Positions 10,268-23,010 of a DNA stretch of 64,000 nt are shown here, in pieces. The notes beneath the pieces were generated by a model. It was not told where the DNA came from, did no database searches, and saw only the letters and a list, made by a program, of their open reading frames with translations. A program made the position numbers and the translations under genes. Origin of the DNA: Ustilago trichophora (lineage: Eukaryota > Basidiomycota > Ustilaginomycetes > Ustilaginales > Ustilaginaceae). The DNA is taken from NCBI GenBank assembly GCA_900323505.1, contig OOIN01000001.1:1550001-1614000 (forward strand), in the 5' to 3' direction. Each line of letters opens with the position of its first letter. The stretch's first letter is position 1.

Positions 10268-11579
10268 CCTCTTTCCTGGATGTCTGGCGAAAAAGCATCA
10301 TCAACACACAAGTTGATCTCATCTCGATTTCACTTAACCTCAGCCGGCCAGACAGATAGATAGACAAGCAGAACATCCAAACGAGCAGATGGAACACAAT
10401 AGAAGCGGCTGCACTAAAAATAAAGCGTCTTCTCAATGCATCCGTCAATCAATCTGGTGACGGAAGCGAAACACAGACAAGCTATCCAAACACAAGCACT
10501 GTAAGCACGCTCTGACGCAAGGGTGACAGCGCGCCAATCTATTTGTTTTGGGCCTCGCTTTGCGCTTTAGGCTTGCTTCTTTTTGGACGAGCCATGCTGA
10601 TCGGACAGCTGCAGCACTGCGTCTGTCAGAGAGACCATCTGCTGCTGTCATCCCCCCTTTTAACTGTCTCTAGGTTTGTCGTTCATTTCTTTATCGTTCA
10701 CTGACCCACATTGCCATTGCCATGCATGCCGTCGATCGCACAAGCTCCAGACTCTCATATTGTATGCACAGTTCCTCCACCTGAGCCACACTTTCCGTTG
10801 GAGTTGCCTACCACCAAATCTGAGCAAAAATGACGAGGCTGTGTAAAGCTTGTGTGACGTGCTCGTCTGGCTGGCTGGTTGGTGGGTGGGTTTGATGGGT
10901 TCGAGGCTGGCATTCGGATTTGAGACTCGGATTTGGGCGAGGGTCGAGAGGTGTGTGTGTGTGCGTGTGTCACAGACTTGTGGCTCGGGTGGGATTTGCT
11001 CGCTCTTGGAAAAAAATGAAACCCGAGCCAGGACAATGATGCAACGACATCAGCAAATGTGTGAGAGAAAAACCATGTGCTGTTCTGATGATGGTCTGGT
11101 GCGCGTGTGCGGGCATCAGGGATGGTCGGCCAGTCCCACTGACAGGTCGGCCCGACGACAGCTGATTTTCCAACGCCACTCGCTTGGTGCCTGCCTGTAA
11201 GCTTTCTGCCAAGCCTCTCTCGTCGGCACCTCAAGCTCAAACCCTCTCCCACACGTCCAGTGCCAAGCTCGAGCCTAATCTACTGTACAGCTTGATCCCT
11301 GTCATGACAAAAAATGTCAAATTCAAAGTATGAAAATCAAGGCCAAGGCTTGAGCCAAGATGACCCATGTCCATGTTGATGATGCTGCTAGTGTTGATGA
11401 TGGATCATGCACGATCTGCAGCCTCGATTCGTTTGGCCTCTTTTTTTGGCCACGCCGACCAAGCGCCCCTTTGTGCAAAGGTAAACTTACCGCGCGCGAC
11501 TGCGAATTGCATGAACTCTAAAAAGTGGGCACAAAATGCTCCACCTGTCGCTCGGGTTCCACTGCAGTGGTTGAAGCTA

Positions 11580-12374
11580 CAGTCGCGTCCAATACTGCCC
11601 CGTATCTTACCAAATTTGAGTTGCAAATTCTGAAAATTTCCAACAGCACAGCACACAATTAGCTCTGAAACACCACATCACACAAGAATGATCACCACCT
11701 TAATGTCAATATTTTACTAGATCATATCTAACACCTGGATGTGATAGATGCTATCCATAGCTACAACTTACTCACCAACAGAAAAAAGAGTTTAGTCTTA
11801 GTTATTGTGCTGTAGCAGAATTGGCTCTCTTTTTTTGGAAATCTGAGTACAAAATTTGCGCATTTGTGCACTTTATCAGTCTCTGGAAATTTCAATTCGA
11901 AAATTTGAAGATACCCTTCCTTATACTGCCTTTTTCTCCTCAATGTCAGCAGACACTTGCCTATATGTTGGTGAGAAAGTTGTAGCTATACATACCAGCT
12001 ACGCACACCATGAATGGGGAAAGTGAGCTGCAACATTGATTATAGTGTGATTTCCATTCTTGTGAAGGGGGGTGTTTTTTCGCAATACTGCACTGTGCAG
12101 TTGAATTTCACAAAATTTTTGACCCCAATTTAAGGCTATCTTGATGCTGTTCCCATTCAATAACCAAGACTAAACTATTTTTTTCGTTGGTGAGGAAGTT
12201 GTAGCTATGGATAGCATCTATCACATCCAGGTGTTTGATATGAGCTAGCAAAATATTGACATTATGGTGGTGATCATTCTTGTGAGGAGGCTTAGATTTG
12301 TAAAAATGACTGGTGTGGAGCCTCATTGATATTCGGCTCAGAACAAAATTATGGGACAGTTTTGGACGCGACTG
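11580..12374. mobile_element. Foldback/MITE-like Tc1-mariner-type element
   Basis: A 795-bp palindromic segment with arms of about 230 bp. The outermost CAGTCGCGTCCAA at 11580-11592 is repeated inverted at 12362-12374, and each end is flanked by TA (11578-11579, 12375-12376). This is the end structure expected of Tc1/mariner-type elements. The best-conserved inner block is 11690-11805 against 12162-12278 inverted. A third, weaker copy in direct orientation lies at about 11964-12070. No transposase motif (DD34D/E) was found, so it is probably a non-autonomous derivative. Some arm sequence translates openly in the right arm but is stopped in the left, and the meaning of this is unclear. Confidence 0.75.
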
Positions 12375-12376
12375 TA

Positions 12377-15300
12377 GAAAAGCAGAAAAAAGGGGAGGAG
12401 GGGTGAAATTGTGGGTCAAATTGGACCAACTTACGCCCTCGCTCCCCCCCGTGAACTGCAGGCGAGCAGGCGAGCTGCAGGAGGGGATCAAGAAATGTGG
12501 TTGTTGTGGCGCGATGGGCGTGTGGTCTGTCGCTTTTTGTGTGTGTGTGTGTGTGTTTTTTTTTTTTTTTCTTTTCTTCCCCTCTCCGGCATTTATTTTA
12601 CAGTAAATATTGCCGAGTGTCACTGAAGCAGCGCCCCATTGGTAATGGTCAGGGAAAAGAAAGCTTTTCCAGTTGCTCTGACAACTGGCAGCTGCAACCT
12701 CAAAACATGAAAAGGGCGGCAAAACACCGGCACCAGGGCATTGCAGCTGTCACACGCTTTACTCACTCTATCAGGGTGCAAGTTTCCAACTCAGAAGCGG
12801 AATCGCGCGCAACCAAATTGTTCAATCTCAGCCGTCGACAGCGTAGATCCATGCCGTCATCGTTCAGCTGTAAAACACAAAAAAGGGTCGCTCGGTCGAC
12901 TCGCTTACCCAAAAAAAAAAAGAAAAAAAAGGGCATGCATCCGAATCGCAATTGGAAGTCACCACACAGAAGCACAGCCTTTCTTTCTCCATATCTTGTC
13001 ATGCCCGAATCCGGTCATCAGGGCGAGTCGCCCTTTCCCTCTGTCCTTTGCCTTAACCTGCTGCTGCACTTCAACTTACCAGCGCCCGGCTAAGCGTTCC
13101 GTGACGCCCAGCTCTATCCCGCCCCCAAGATTGGCTCTTTTGGCTTTTGTTTTTCGCTCGTGTTCGGCCCGTTCGAGCCGTAAAACTTGCTCTCCTGCGA
13201 ATCCCTTCCGTCCCTTTGTTGTGCCCCTGCCCTTTGTCTGGTCATCGCTCCATTTCGGTGCACATCGGCCCGCTTTTCTCTCTCTTTCTCTCTCCTCTTT
13301 GCCTCTCCTTGCCTTTTGCCCTTGTCAACCAAATGCAGAGATTGTCTCTGCCTTGCATGGCAGTTCAAGTCAGCCTTGAGCTGCTGTTCGTAACTACGCT
13401 CGGCTGTCGCACTGTGTCTTTTTGCCTGTCGATGCTCAGGCTCATGCCCATGCCATGCATGTGCGTCTGAGCAACGACAGATTGTTCCTCGTTCCTGACA
13501 GATGCAATGTCGTGCGTGTTGTCTCTCGACGTCTCCGAGCTGCCGCGGCAACAACAATGGAAGCTTCATGCACCTGCCGATGTGACGTTGACGTGTCTGT
13601 CCGCCATATTGAGCTTGCTTGGTTGTGACCGCATTCGCTCAGACTCGCACCCAGCGTCTCGCGCTCTCTTTGCTCTCAGTTCCCTGTCTCGAACCGTTTT
13701 CGCAACTCCGTCATAGAATCGACACGTCAGCGCTTTGAATCTGATCGCAAAGGCTGCAGAGGTCGCAATCTGCGGTCGAGGGCGCGGCCCCGCGCGAAAG
13801 CATCAGAGCTGGGGTATGTTAGAGCAATAGTGCATCCATACCCCATCAGAGTCTTGGAAGCTTGGATAGTTCTTCCAATACGACAGCGATGCTTCAGATA
13901 CAGTATCTCTTTCTTCGACGATATGTTTCCCATTTGAAATTGCATGGTCAGGCGAAACATGTCAACAACAACTCGGCTCCGCTGCTTCGGCTCAGCCGAT
14001 GAAACGCAAGGGGAGAAAATGAGATTGAAAACAGGGCAGGATCTGGTGGTGACCTTTCAACTAACATGGTTGTTATATTACCCCGTCAAGGAGATCTTAG
14101 CGTCCCCGCTTCCCCAACTTTTGATCTGTCTTCTTCATTTTACCAGGAGTACATTACATGCTAACGAGCTGTGGTCCCTCGCCAAGCAAGCATGTGCGCG
14201 CCGAGCAGGACTTGACAAGGAACGAGAGAGCTTCTAGGCGATGGAAACATTCCTGGATCTGTCTCAAAAATTAGCATTAGCTTCAAGCTGTCACAGTCTC
14301 GCTTGCGATTTAGGCTCTCGTCTCCCCGAGGTCGGGATCCCTTTCTTGCCCATTCTTCAACAAAGCTTGGACACATCAGCGTTGAGACGAGACGTACGTT
14401 ATCCGACGCCGCTATGGACTCGCTCGCATCAAAGGAACGGGAAGGGGCGGCCAAGCCAAGCACAGTCTGTAGGAGAGTTCCATACCTCGGAAGCATCGTT
14501 CTCGGAATTTCTCGCGATGAAAAAGACACGCTAACTTCTCAACAGTGCACTGCACGGAAGACGGCGTCCCATACGATTGGCGAGGACTTGGGCGTAGCTC
14601 GCCTCCTACTCGCGTATGAGCTCGGGTTGAATCCAAAGAATGTGCGCTTTGTTCAGGGGTCCTCGACAGTATGAGTGTACAGATGATGATTCACGAGGAG
14701 CAGCCCAGTTTAGTGGAACAAAGGTTGAATCAGAACGATGAGCAAACCGTACAATAAGAGGCGAGCGTCGAGCTTCCGGTATTGGGTCCACCCTTTGGAG
14801 ACCTCTTACAACCGCGGTTTCAGGCACATCAGCAGCAAGAAAGGTCTTCCATCTGCAGCCACGCTGCCCCACTCAGCAAACTAGAGCATAGGCGTGCATA
14901 GCCCACTCTTTCCGGCCCATGTAGCGACGCAGATCGGCAGCAAAGTTTGCTTGACGCAGCACAATGCAGCACGTCAGTTCGAAAATTGTGGCGTACTGTC
15001 GACGTTGGTTTGCAGATGTCGCTGTCACCCAATAAAACAATGGGACTATCTTGCAGGATGCGAAAACGTGTTGGCATCTCAATGACAACGAGAGCTGGCT
15101 GTCAACGAGTGGGCTGGAAGGTGCAAACGTGCTGGCGGGTCCCATGTGGGACGATAGATTAGAGAGATACGGATCAGGACACACTAGAAAAGAAAAAAAA
15201 GAAAAAAAAAAAAAAAAAAAAAAAAAAAGTGGGAGAATACGCCACACCTGGTCCTCCTTTCACACAGCTGGTTGCACCTCGAAGATGCAGGCGGGCTAGC

Positions 15301-17499
15301 ATTTCGCTTCGCACCCGAGCCATTCCTGCCTTGGTGCAGCACAACTTCAGTAATTCTCTCGGTGTACATTCACGATGTGTACAGTACAGTACGCTTGGCT
15401 CAGCATCGAGCCCCTTGTCGATCCGTGTGAGATTCGGCTGTTGGCGGGAAGAACATTTTGAAAATCACAAATTGACTGACTTGTCTCCAATTGCATGAGG
15501 CTGACAGCTAGCACGAACATCAACACCTTTATCCTGTCCTGTATCTCGTGATATGGCAGGAAGAGATACACTGTCAAGCACTTGGACGTTCTCATAGGAA
15601 GCCAATCCCTGCTGCTGAGACCAAAGCAATAAAACAATCGGTTGTGTACCCATCGATGGGTCCCACGGAAAAGAAGTCTCCTTGCAGTCCCGAAAACCTC
15701 AGACCTCACACGACTCTTGCAAAACTCGTCTTGTTGCCGATTCTGTTGGCTTGACTTCTGCAGGGGTTGCATCGCGATTGGCGTAAAGATCGGAACATCG
15801 CACATCTTGCAGTTGGCTTGTTCCTTCTCTGTCTCGAATACCCTCCTGTCGCGTCGCTACCATATTGGATAGAACAACATGGAAAGCTGACAGTCTGGTT
15901 CGATAACCTTTCGCTAATTTCAACCTTTCTTCTTCCGGTGCAATCGAGCAACTTGCAAGGCTGCTATCACACAGCAGCCTCAGTCTCTCCCTGCAATCGA
16001 TCTGGAACTCCTCCTTGACATGCGCTCGGTCCGCGACGTCGAAATCGACAACGACCTCGGTCAACTTTGCAATATCGAAGGCTGAGCTTCAAGGGACGTG
16101 GTTGAGTACAGTATCAGCGAAACAAATCCCACGCATCATCAAGGTCCAAGAACGACTGGACCAAGAGTCCTGACTCCGATAGGAACAGAGACATCCGCAA
16201 CACCGACTTGACAAGGACGATTGGACAACTAATTGGTCTCCCTGTAAAGCCGCACAAAACTCCGACCTTGCTTCCCGCTGCCCGTCTTGAGCTTCAGCGC
16301 AGCTCTTGAAATAAAATAAAAAAGTGCGAAGAAGAAGAGAAGGAAGTCTAAACGCGATCCGCGATCCGCTGCGTTCAAACGAAGGCCCGAATTTTCGGGT
16401 CGGTTTGGCCGCGGCGGTCAAAAACTTTTCTTGTGTGCCAGTCGCCAGCTTGACTTTCCTATCCAGGTCTCAGATCTGCCTGCGAGTCGTTGCACTCGAT
16501 CGAGGCTGGCCATATTGCACACAGAGTTACACTGATGCTCAACGACTTGGATGCACAGAGCGTCCCTTCTGAATCTGAACGAGCGAACTTAACTTTGTCG
16601 GAAACAAATAGAATCGTGCCGCAAGCGACCTATGGACGCCGCGCGGGAAAGCGCTTGGCCTCATACTGTAACGACCTAACCACATGGCAGGACAAAGGTT
16701 AGCATTAATGCAGTACAGCACCGACAGCTAAGATCCGCAATTTGCTGGCTTGGTATATGGACTTAGTTGTTGCTGCATCGTGCATCATGGTTCTGTCGCT
16801 TCGAAAATTTGTCTAGTTAATCGAAGGTTGAAAGTCAGCACGGCACAACACGGCCGAGTTTGCTTCGTTGCCGGTTTGTTATCCGGTGATTTACAGATGC
16901 CCTCGAGGTCATCGTCTGGATGGCGGAGACAGTATGAATCGGGTTCACTGAAAGGCCTTAAGCTCGATCCGATCGATGCCCTCTAAAGGCATCATGCTTT
17001 CCGACTCACTGCTGCGGGAGGTCTGCCTGGTCTGAGGAATGCGTCTCTATCTAGCCCTGTACTCTTTTTGACAAGAGCTGGAGTCCATCTTGTGATGGTA
17101 GGATCATATCATGATGCTAGACACATGCTTTATATCGTTCGGTCTGAGCCTTCATGGAGAAGCATCCGCACAGCAGTGTAGATGCAATTGAGCAATTCTG
17201 CTGCATGTTAGAGCGCATCTTGTCTCGAAACGCGCGCACGCGATGTATGATGCCAAGGCGAGAAAGTGGAGAAAGAAAGCGCATTGGCCCCTGCAGCCGA
17301 GATTCGCCTCGACCTCCTCTCCAAAACGTCGTCTCAACCCTCCGCACTGCTCCATACAAACACTCGAACAACACATCGATCTCGCCTCAAGGTCTAGAGT
17401 CTCAGGCAGACCCAGCAGATCCGTCAGACCCAGCAGACCAAGCAATTGTGAGCTGCGCATCACTAAAGCGTCGAATTCTGCTCGGCAACAGGGCGAATC
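12377..17499. other. Gene-free region between foldback element and MVP1 (part 2)
   Basis: About 5.1 kb without a supportable gene on either strand. Short ORFs are present, but none shows family motifs, consistent codon bias or convincing splice structure. It contains a (TG)8-T15 tract (12538-12570), an A-rich run (15188-15228) and scattered TACAGTA heptamers (12599, 13899, 15380, 15385, 16107). A non-coding RNA or an unrecognised spliced gene cannot be excluded. Confidence 0.5.
15188..15228. repeat. A-rich homopolymer run
   Basis: Near-pure poly-A of about 40 nt with a few G interruptions at its left side. Confidence 0.9.
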
Positions 17500-19826
17500 A
17501 TGTCACGCCAGCATCGCCCCTTCACATGGGGCGGCGCACAGCCTGGCTCATCCTTTTCTAATCCGACCTCTCCTTCGCTCGAGTCAAGTACATTCGGATG
17601 TAAGTGACCTTTTCCAAGATGTACTTGGGGACGCTTCCGGGCCTCCCGGATTGGTCTCGTTGATGAAATATATTGATGCTGAACCTTCATCCCTTGTTCT
17701 GGATTCGATCGATCGCGCAGTCGAACCCAGTGTACCGAATATTTACAGGCGTGCTTGGAGCGCTGTCACCAAGGAGTCCTCTAACGAGTCGTTTGCCGAG
17801 TCCTGGGACGCAGATATCCCTTTGGGGTTGCTCCACAAGCTTCTGAGCTCTGCTGGAGGACTCGGTGCCGGAAATGCCGAACAGGTAAGTTGACCCTCAG
17901 CCATCCCAGAATGTATCGGGGCTCGTCACTGATAGACTTTTCATACGCTCTATTCTCCATACAACTCTTTCCGATCTCACGCATCGACTCCTCCAGATTG
18001 TCAACGCTACCTGCAAAGGTTCGCGATGCTCTCGTACCGAATTCTTCGTCGCACTGGGACTGCTGCAACAGATGCAACAAGGCGAAGAGCTCAACGTACA
18101 CATCACCCAGGCGAAACTTGCAGCAGGAACACTGAGCGCTCCTAGCCTCAACCTCTCTGAACTCAGTGCTGACTCACGCACCAACCACACCTTCCCGCCT
18201 ACAGCGCCATCCGGCTTTTCCGCACGAGCTGAAACACGTCCAGCTGGCCCAATGCGTGAGATGTCGGATCCATGGAACGCCAGCAGCGGTAGCAGCATCA
18301 ACGGCAACGATTCTCGCTCTGCCTATATTCACTACGACGGCATGCCGGCACAGCACGAGCCTGCGTTGAGTTATGATTCCACTTTCCGAGGAGGTTTTGC
18401 CAGCAACGGCTCGACCGGCCCCTCTGATCGCAACAGGACCACATTCGGCGACAGCAGACGACAGAACCAGCTCTTCACTCACAACGAGTCGTCGTCGACA
18501 GATGCACAGACCGACTTTGCGGGCAACTCTTTCTTAACTGCTGATCAGCCACATCCAACTGCACGGCAGCCCAGGGCACGCCAAGAGCGACCATTCTCGT
18601 ACATGTCGGACACAGCCGAGATCAACGCAGTGGACGCTGCTGAGGACCCCTCGGCTGAGCTTCCCGAAGACGAAGTGTCGGTGCGTCTGCGTAGTGAATT
18701 GGAGGGTTTCATCATCAAGCACAACGTCTACATTGTGACCTCAAGTCTCCGCAAATCAGAGGTCACCAGGAGATATAGCGACTGGCTTTGGCTTCAAGAG
18801 TGTCTGGTTAAACGATACCCGTTTCGATGTCTACCTGTGCTGCCACCGAAACGCATTGCCATGCCCATCGCAGGCCGACATCTTAGCGCAGACGATCTCT
18901 TCATCGAGAGGAGGAGACGCGGGCTGGAACGCTTCCTACGCATGTTGACTTGTCATCCGGTGCTGCGTGAGGACAAGCTGGTAGAAGTCTTCTTCACAGA
19001 GCAACGTCCGATTGCAGAGTGGAAGAGCTCAGCACCGGCCCTCTTCCTTGATGAAGAAGGGCTCATCAAGACGGTCGATGAGGCTGAACGCATGAGCATT
19101 CCAGAAGACTTGGAGCTGAAGCTGAAACAGCAACGGCAGGCGATCCCGGAGCTTCTGGACCGCTGGACGGCGATGGTGGCCCTCTTTGAACGCATTGTCA
19201 AACGCAACGATGCAGCAGCGGCCGACTATTCGCGACTCAACTTTTCGCTGCTCTCCGTCATCGAGACCTCTGCCAAGCGATGGAGGCCGGGTAGTGACAC
19301 TGGCAAGAAAACGGAAGAGATCATGTCTACCACAGCAGCGATCTTCCAAGATCACTCCGACATGACGTCCTCCCGCGTTTCTGCTGTTTCGCTGTCCACT
19401 TTGGAAGGCATGAAGGCGCAGCGCGATTTGATCCTCTCCTTCCGCGACCTAGTCGCTCGCATCGACCGACAGCTAGTGGACCCCATCGACATGCTCAAGA
19501 AACGCATCGAGACATCTCAACGCAAAATCACCACCCTTGCCGCAGCGGCTGCTGCCTCCTCAGGCAACAGCCACTCTAGCAGCACCCAACAAGAACAGGC
19601 GACCCTCTCAGCCCAGGTCAAGCAGGATACCCAGTCGATTCAGAAATATCTGAATCGTCGCATACACGCCAAAAAGACCATCTGGGAGGAACTCATCTGG
19701 TTCCATCATAGGTTCAAGGCGGTCGAAGAAGATCTGCAGAAGTTTGTACGGGATGAGACGTTCTTCTTGCAGACGCTGACTAGGGTTTGGGAGACAACGG
19801 AGATGAAGATGAAGATGATTCGTTGA
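17500..19826 (+). CDS. MVP1: Sorting nexin Mvp1 (SNX8-like PX protein)
   Basis: Three exons are inferred: 17500-17599, 17721-17884 and 17997-19826, with introns of 121 and 112 nt (donors GTAAGT, acceptors GCAG and CCAG). The reading phase is preserved at both joints and gives 697 residues. The start ATG at 17500 yields a Gly/Ser/Pro-rich leader typical of Mvp1. Next comes the EH-like region (EPSVPNIYRRAW through RTEFFVALGLLQ, about residues 34-115). The PX domain (about 316-426) has RRYSDW and a PPKR basic loop for phosphatidylinositol 3-phosphate. A helical BAR-like C-terminal region starts at about 440. Mvp1/SNX8 acts on endosomes in recycling to the Golgi and vacuolar sorting. A 19-nt alternative second-intron acceptor also keeps frame but would be implausibly short. 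The exon structure is inference from splice consensus and family match. Confidence 0.9.
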
Positions 19827-20745
19827 ATCTTGCCTCCAGCTGTGGGCAGCGGAGTAGGGTGGACTGCCAGCATTCGTATGACCCGGCCTGTCTTTTCCAT
19901 TGCATGTCTCTTGCTACGCGTAGTATTGCAACAGCATTTCACATCATCAAGGCTAGGGTGTTGGGGTTGTGCTCAAGCTTCTCTGAACTGCGAAAGCCTG
20001 GGATGAAGGGGAGACTGTTTTCTTTGAGGTGCGAAGTCGTTGCGAAGTGTCTTGCACCGCTTTCACTGCTGCGCCAACGTTGTGTGTGGAGACAGCAGCA
20101 AACTCAGCCTTCTCAGCTTCGCTTGAAGCAGAAAGTGACACTCCAGGAGGCGAGCGGAAAAACGCGCGGCTGTGTGTGATTTTTTGTGATTTCCGCTTTT
20201 TTTCCCCTCAAAGACGTGATTTTTGAAAAGGGTGTCGCCGTGACCTGTACTGTAGCTGCATGCTGCAGCAGCTGTTTTTTTTTTTGGTTGTGAAATTTCA
20301 AAGCTGCACCCTTCTCTCCCCGCTTGGCCCTTTACCATCCCTTCCCGACACCATTCACCATTCATTCGCCCATCCGTTCCCGTAATCCCACCCCGCGCTC
20401 GCACTTGCTGCTATGCGCCTTGTCTCGAATCGAGTGGCTCTTTTCCTTTTGTCACCAAGCTTGCCCCTATCGTAGCTCTGCTTGCAGTCAAACCTTCCCA
20501 CAGCAGCACAATCTCGCGGCTGCACGCGTGCACGCCCAAGCAACCAAACAGGCACCGTCGATTGACGAGTCTCGTTCTCCTCCATAAGGACGACCCCGCT
20601 ACTTTTCAAGCTTCCTTGCGACCAACATCATCTCTTTCATCAAGCAGTTTCATCTCGCATCGGCACCTCGCTGGTGCTGACCAATTCCCACAAACTTTTC
20701 CTGTCCCAGTTCACCATCTAGGCTCGCTTGCGCCTGCTCGCCACG
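19827..20745. other. Intergenic MVP1-BRF1
   Basis: About 920 bp between tandem + strand genes. No gene seen. The last 300 bp are CT-rich and probably form the BRF1 promoter and leader. Confidence 0.6.
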
Positions 20746-23010
20746 ATGAAGTGTACCAACTGTGGATCGTCTGCGATCGACTTTGCTGACAACCAGGCTG
20801 TATGTTCGCAATGTGGTGTCGTTCTCGAAGAGTCGCAGATCGTGAGCGACATCACGTTCGGCGAGAACTCAGCCGGTGGTGCCGTAGTTCAGGGTAGCAT
20901 GATCGCCGCCGACCAGGCTCGCGCTCGTGTTTCTGGTCCTGGCGGCTTCCGTGGTGGCTACGTCAGCGAGTCACGCGAAATGACCATCGCAAACGCACGT
21001 ATCGGCATCAACAACATGGCTTCGGCACTCCGTATCCCTTCGCATGTTGCCGATCGTGCACTCCGCTTCTTCACACTTGCACTCGACGGTGGCGCGTCAG
21101 CGGCGACAGGTGATGAACCTAAGAACTACGTCCTCGGTCGCAAGTCCGAATACACCGTCGCCAGCTGTCTCTACGTTGCATGTCGAATGGAGAAGACAAC
21201 ACATATGCTCATCGACTTTGCCGACGCGATCCAGGTCAATGTCTTCATCCTTGGCCGATCGTACCTCAAACTCATCCGCATTCTCAACCTGCGGCTGCCC
21301 CTCATCGACCCTTCCATCTACATCGCCCGTTTTGCCGCGCTCCTCGACTTTGGCGAAGAAACTCAAAAAGTCGCCTACGATGCATCGAGGCTCGTCTCAC
21401 GATTCCAAAAGGACTGGATCACCGAAGGTCGTCGTCCAGCCGGCATCTGTGGTGCCTGCCTGATGCTCGCTGCGCGAATGAACCACTTCCGACGCTCGGT
21501 CAGTGAGGTCATCCAAGTCGTCAAAATCGCCGACGTGACGCTCAAGGCGCGTCTGGAAGAGTTCAAAAAGACCCCGACCGGTCAGCTCAGCGTCCAGGAC
21601 TTCCGCAACGTGTGGCTAGAGGAGGAACATGCGCCACCTGCCTTCCTTCGAACACGCGAGCCCGTCACCAGCAAGCGAAAGCGCAGGTCGTACAAGCATA
21701 TCAAGCTCGAAGGCGTCCAGGACGGAGAGGAGTCGGATGATACCGATGCAGATGCTGACGCCGAAGGCGAAGACGCTCCGAGTGGCAGCGGCAAAGGCTC
21801 AGAAGCTGACGTTTCGGACGCCATCGATCCTGCACTGGAAAAAGTGGTCGACGAGGCCACGGAGCAAGAGATCCAACAGTATCTGCAGCAGAGTCTCGCA
21901 CAAGAGCTCGACAAGGCGCTTGAAACGCAGGAGCGCGAGCGTGAAGAGCGTGCCAAGTCTGGCAAGATCACTTCTGAACCTTCAACTTCGAACACCAGCG
22001 ATCCACTTGTCGAGGCCCCCATCCCCGACGCCAATGCAGCTGGTCCGTCTGGCACCAGAGATGTATCTCTGGATATCAGCAAGGCTGGCAAGTTGCTTCC
22101 ACTCGGCGGACTTGGTATGGATGTACAAAGCACATTTGGAGAAAGCGCCGATGCCGCGCCCAGTAGTGTTGCAAACGAGGGCGATGCTGCCCCCGCAAAT
22201 AGGCGACGCAGTGTAGCCCAGCCTGTCGACGACCTTGCAGATCTCGACGAGGAGGAACTCGACCGCTTCATCCTGTCACCGGAAGAGGTGAGGATCAAGG
22301 AGCGTGTCTGGATGGAATTTAACAAGGACTGGATGGAGTCAATGCTCAAGAAGCAGCTTAAGCTCGAACATGACCAAAAGATGGGTGTCCCCATCCGCGA
22401 GCCGTACAAGCGAAAGAAGCCCAAAGCACCACGCGATGCATCCACCGCCATGCACAACACCTCAGCAGCTGAGAGCGCCAAGATGATGCTCAAGCAGAAG
22501 CAATTCAGTAAGAAGATCAACTACGATGCGTTGAACAACCTCTTCCCCGGTGCCAAAGTGGTTGGTGGAGGGAATGGGAAGAGCAGCAAGGGCGGCAAGT
22601 CCAAAAAGTTGCGTAAGAGGGGCCGACAGCAGAGTAGCGACGAATCGTCATCCTCTTCGGACGAGGATACTGCGAGAGGCAGGAAGGCCGGCCGCAAGGG
22701 CAAAAAGTCGAAGAGCTCGCAGGGTACCGGTCAAGGGTACTTTGAATCGAACAACAACGATTCGCAAGCCGAGATCATCGAAGAGGATGGAGAGATGCTG
22801 CCGCCGTCGCACCCGTTGCGCAGAAAGGAGACGAGACTCAACAAGCGCGGACAGGCCTCGTCGGCCGCAGAAGAGTCGCAAGGTACCGATCTGGGAGAAG
22901 ATATGGACGAGTGGGCCGAAGGAGATGCGACGCTCGATCTTAATGCCCAAGACATGCGTAGGAAACTGGGATACTTTGACAACGATACTATGGATGATGA
23001 TGACGATTGA
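20746..23010 (+). CDS. BRF1: TFIIIB subunit Brf1 (TFIIB-related factor)
   Basis: 754 residues from the ATG at 20746. The frame upstream offers only non-ATG codons. An N-terminal zinc ribbon has cysteines at 3, 6, 20 and 23. Two cyclin-like repeats follow (about residues 80-170 and 180-275), including RRPAGICGACLMLAARM typical of the second TFIIB/Brf repeat. The Brf-specific C-terminal half has the TBP/Bdp1-binding homology block near residues 498-545 (DLDEEELDRFILSPEEVRIKERVWMEF pattern, given here only in part by position 22237-22380). Acidic and Lys-rich tails complete it. Brf1 with TBP and Bdp1 forms TFIIIB, which recruits RNA polymerase III to tRNA and 5S genes in the nucleus. The length exceeds yeast Brf1 (about 600) because of low-complexity inserts. 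No intron is needed. Confidence 0.96.
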   Translation: MKCTNCGSSAIDFADNQAVCSQCGVVLEESQIVSDITFGENSAGGAVVQGSMIAADQARARVSGPGGFRGGYVSESREMTIANARIGINNMASALRIPSHVADRALRFFTLALDGGASAATGDEPKNYVLGRKSEYTVASCLYVACRMEKTTHMLIDFADAIQVNVFILGRSYLKLIRILNLRLPLIDPSIYIARFAALLDFGEETQKVAYDASRLVSRFQKDWITEGRRPAGICGACLMLAARMNHFRRSVSEVIQVVKIADVTLKARLEEFKKTPTGQLSVQDFRNVWLEEEHAPPAFLRTREPVTSKRKRRSYKHIKLEGVQDGEESDDTDADADAEGEDAPSGSGKGSEADVSDAIDPALEKVVDEATEQEIQQYLQQSLAQELDKALETQEREREERAKSGKITSEPSTSNTSDPLVEAPIPDANAAGPSGTRDVSLDISKAGKLLPLGGLGMDVQSTFGESADAAPSSVANEGDAAPANRRRSVAQPVDDLADLDEEELDRFILSPEEVRIKERVWMEFNKDWMESMLKKQLKLEHDQKMGVPIREPYKRKKPKAPRDASTAMHNTSAAESAKMMLKQKQFSKKINYDALNNLFPGAKVVGGGNGKSSKGGKSKKLRKRGRQQSSDESSSSSDEDTARGRKAGRKGKKSKSSQGTGQGYFESNNNDSQAEIIEEDGEMLPPSHPLRRKETRLNKRGQASSAAEESQGTDLGEDMDEWAEGDATLDLNAQDMRRKLGYFDNDTMDDDDD

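Larger units (their letters stand above)
8201..11579. other. Gene-free region upstream of the homeobox gene (part 1)
   Basis: No ORF here has recognisable homology or coding character. It holds GGAT, GA and GAGAGT simple repeats (8590-9010, 9150-9210), an A21 run (9817-9837), a (TG)n-T49 compound repeat (10181-10267) and several TACAGTA/TACTGTA heptamers. The part nearest 8200 is likely the 5' UTR and promoter of the homeobox gene. Confidence 0.6.

Noticed and set aside
12108..12722. 204-residue minus-strand ORF overlapping the foldback element
   Set aside because: It runs across a TG/T microsatellite and element arms. No transposase signature. The equivalent frame is stopped in the other arm.
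17600..17618. 19-nt intron option in MVP1
   Set aside because: It keeps frame but is far below normal intron size. The 121-nt intron gives the expected family sequence directly after the joint.
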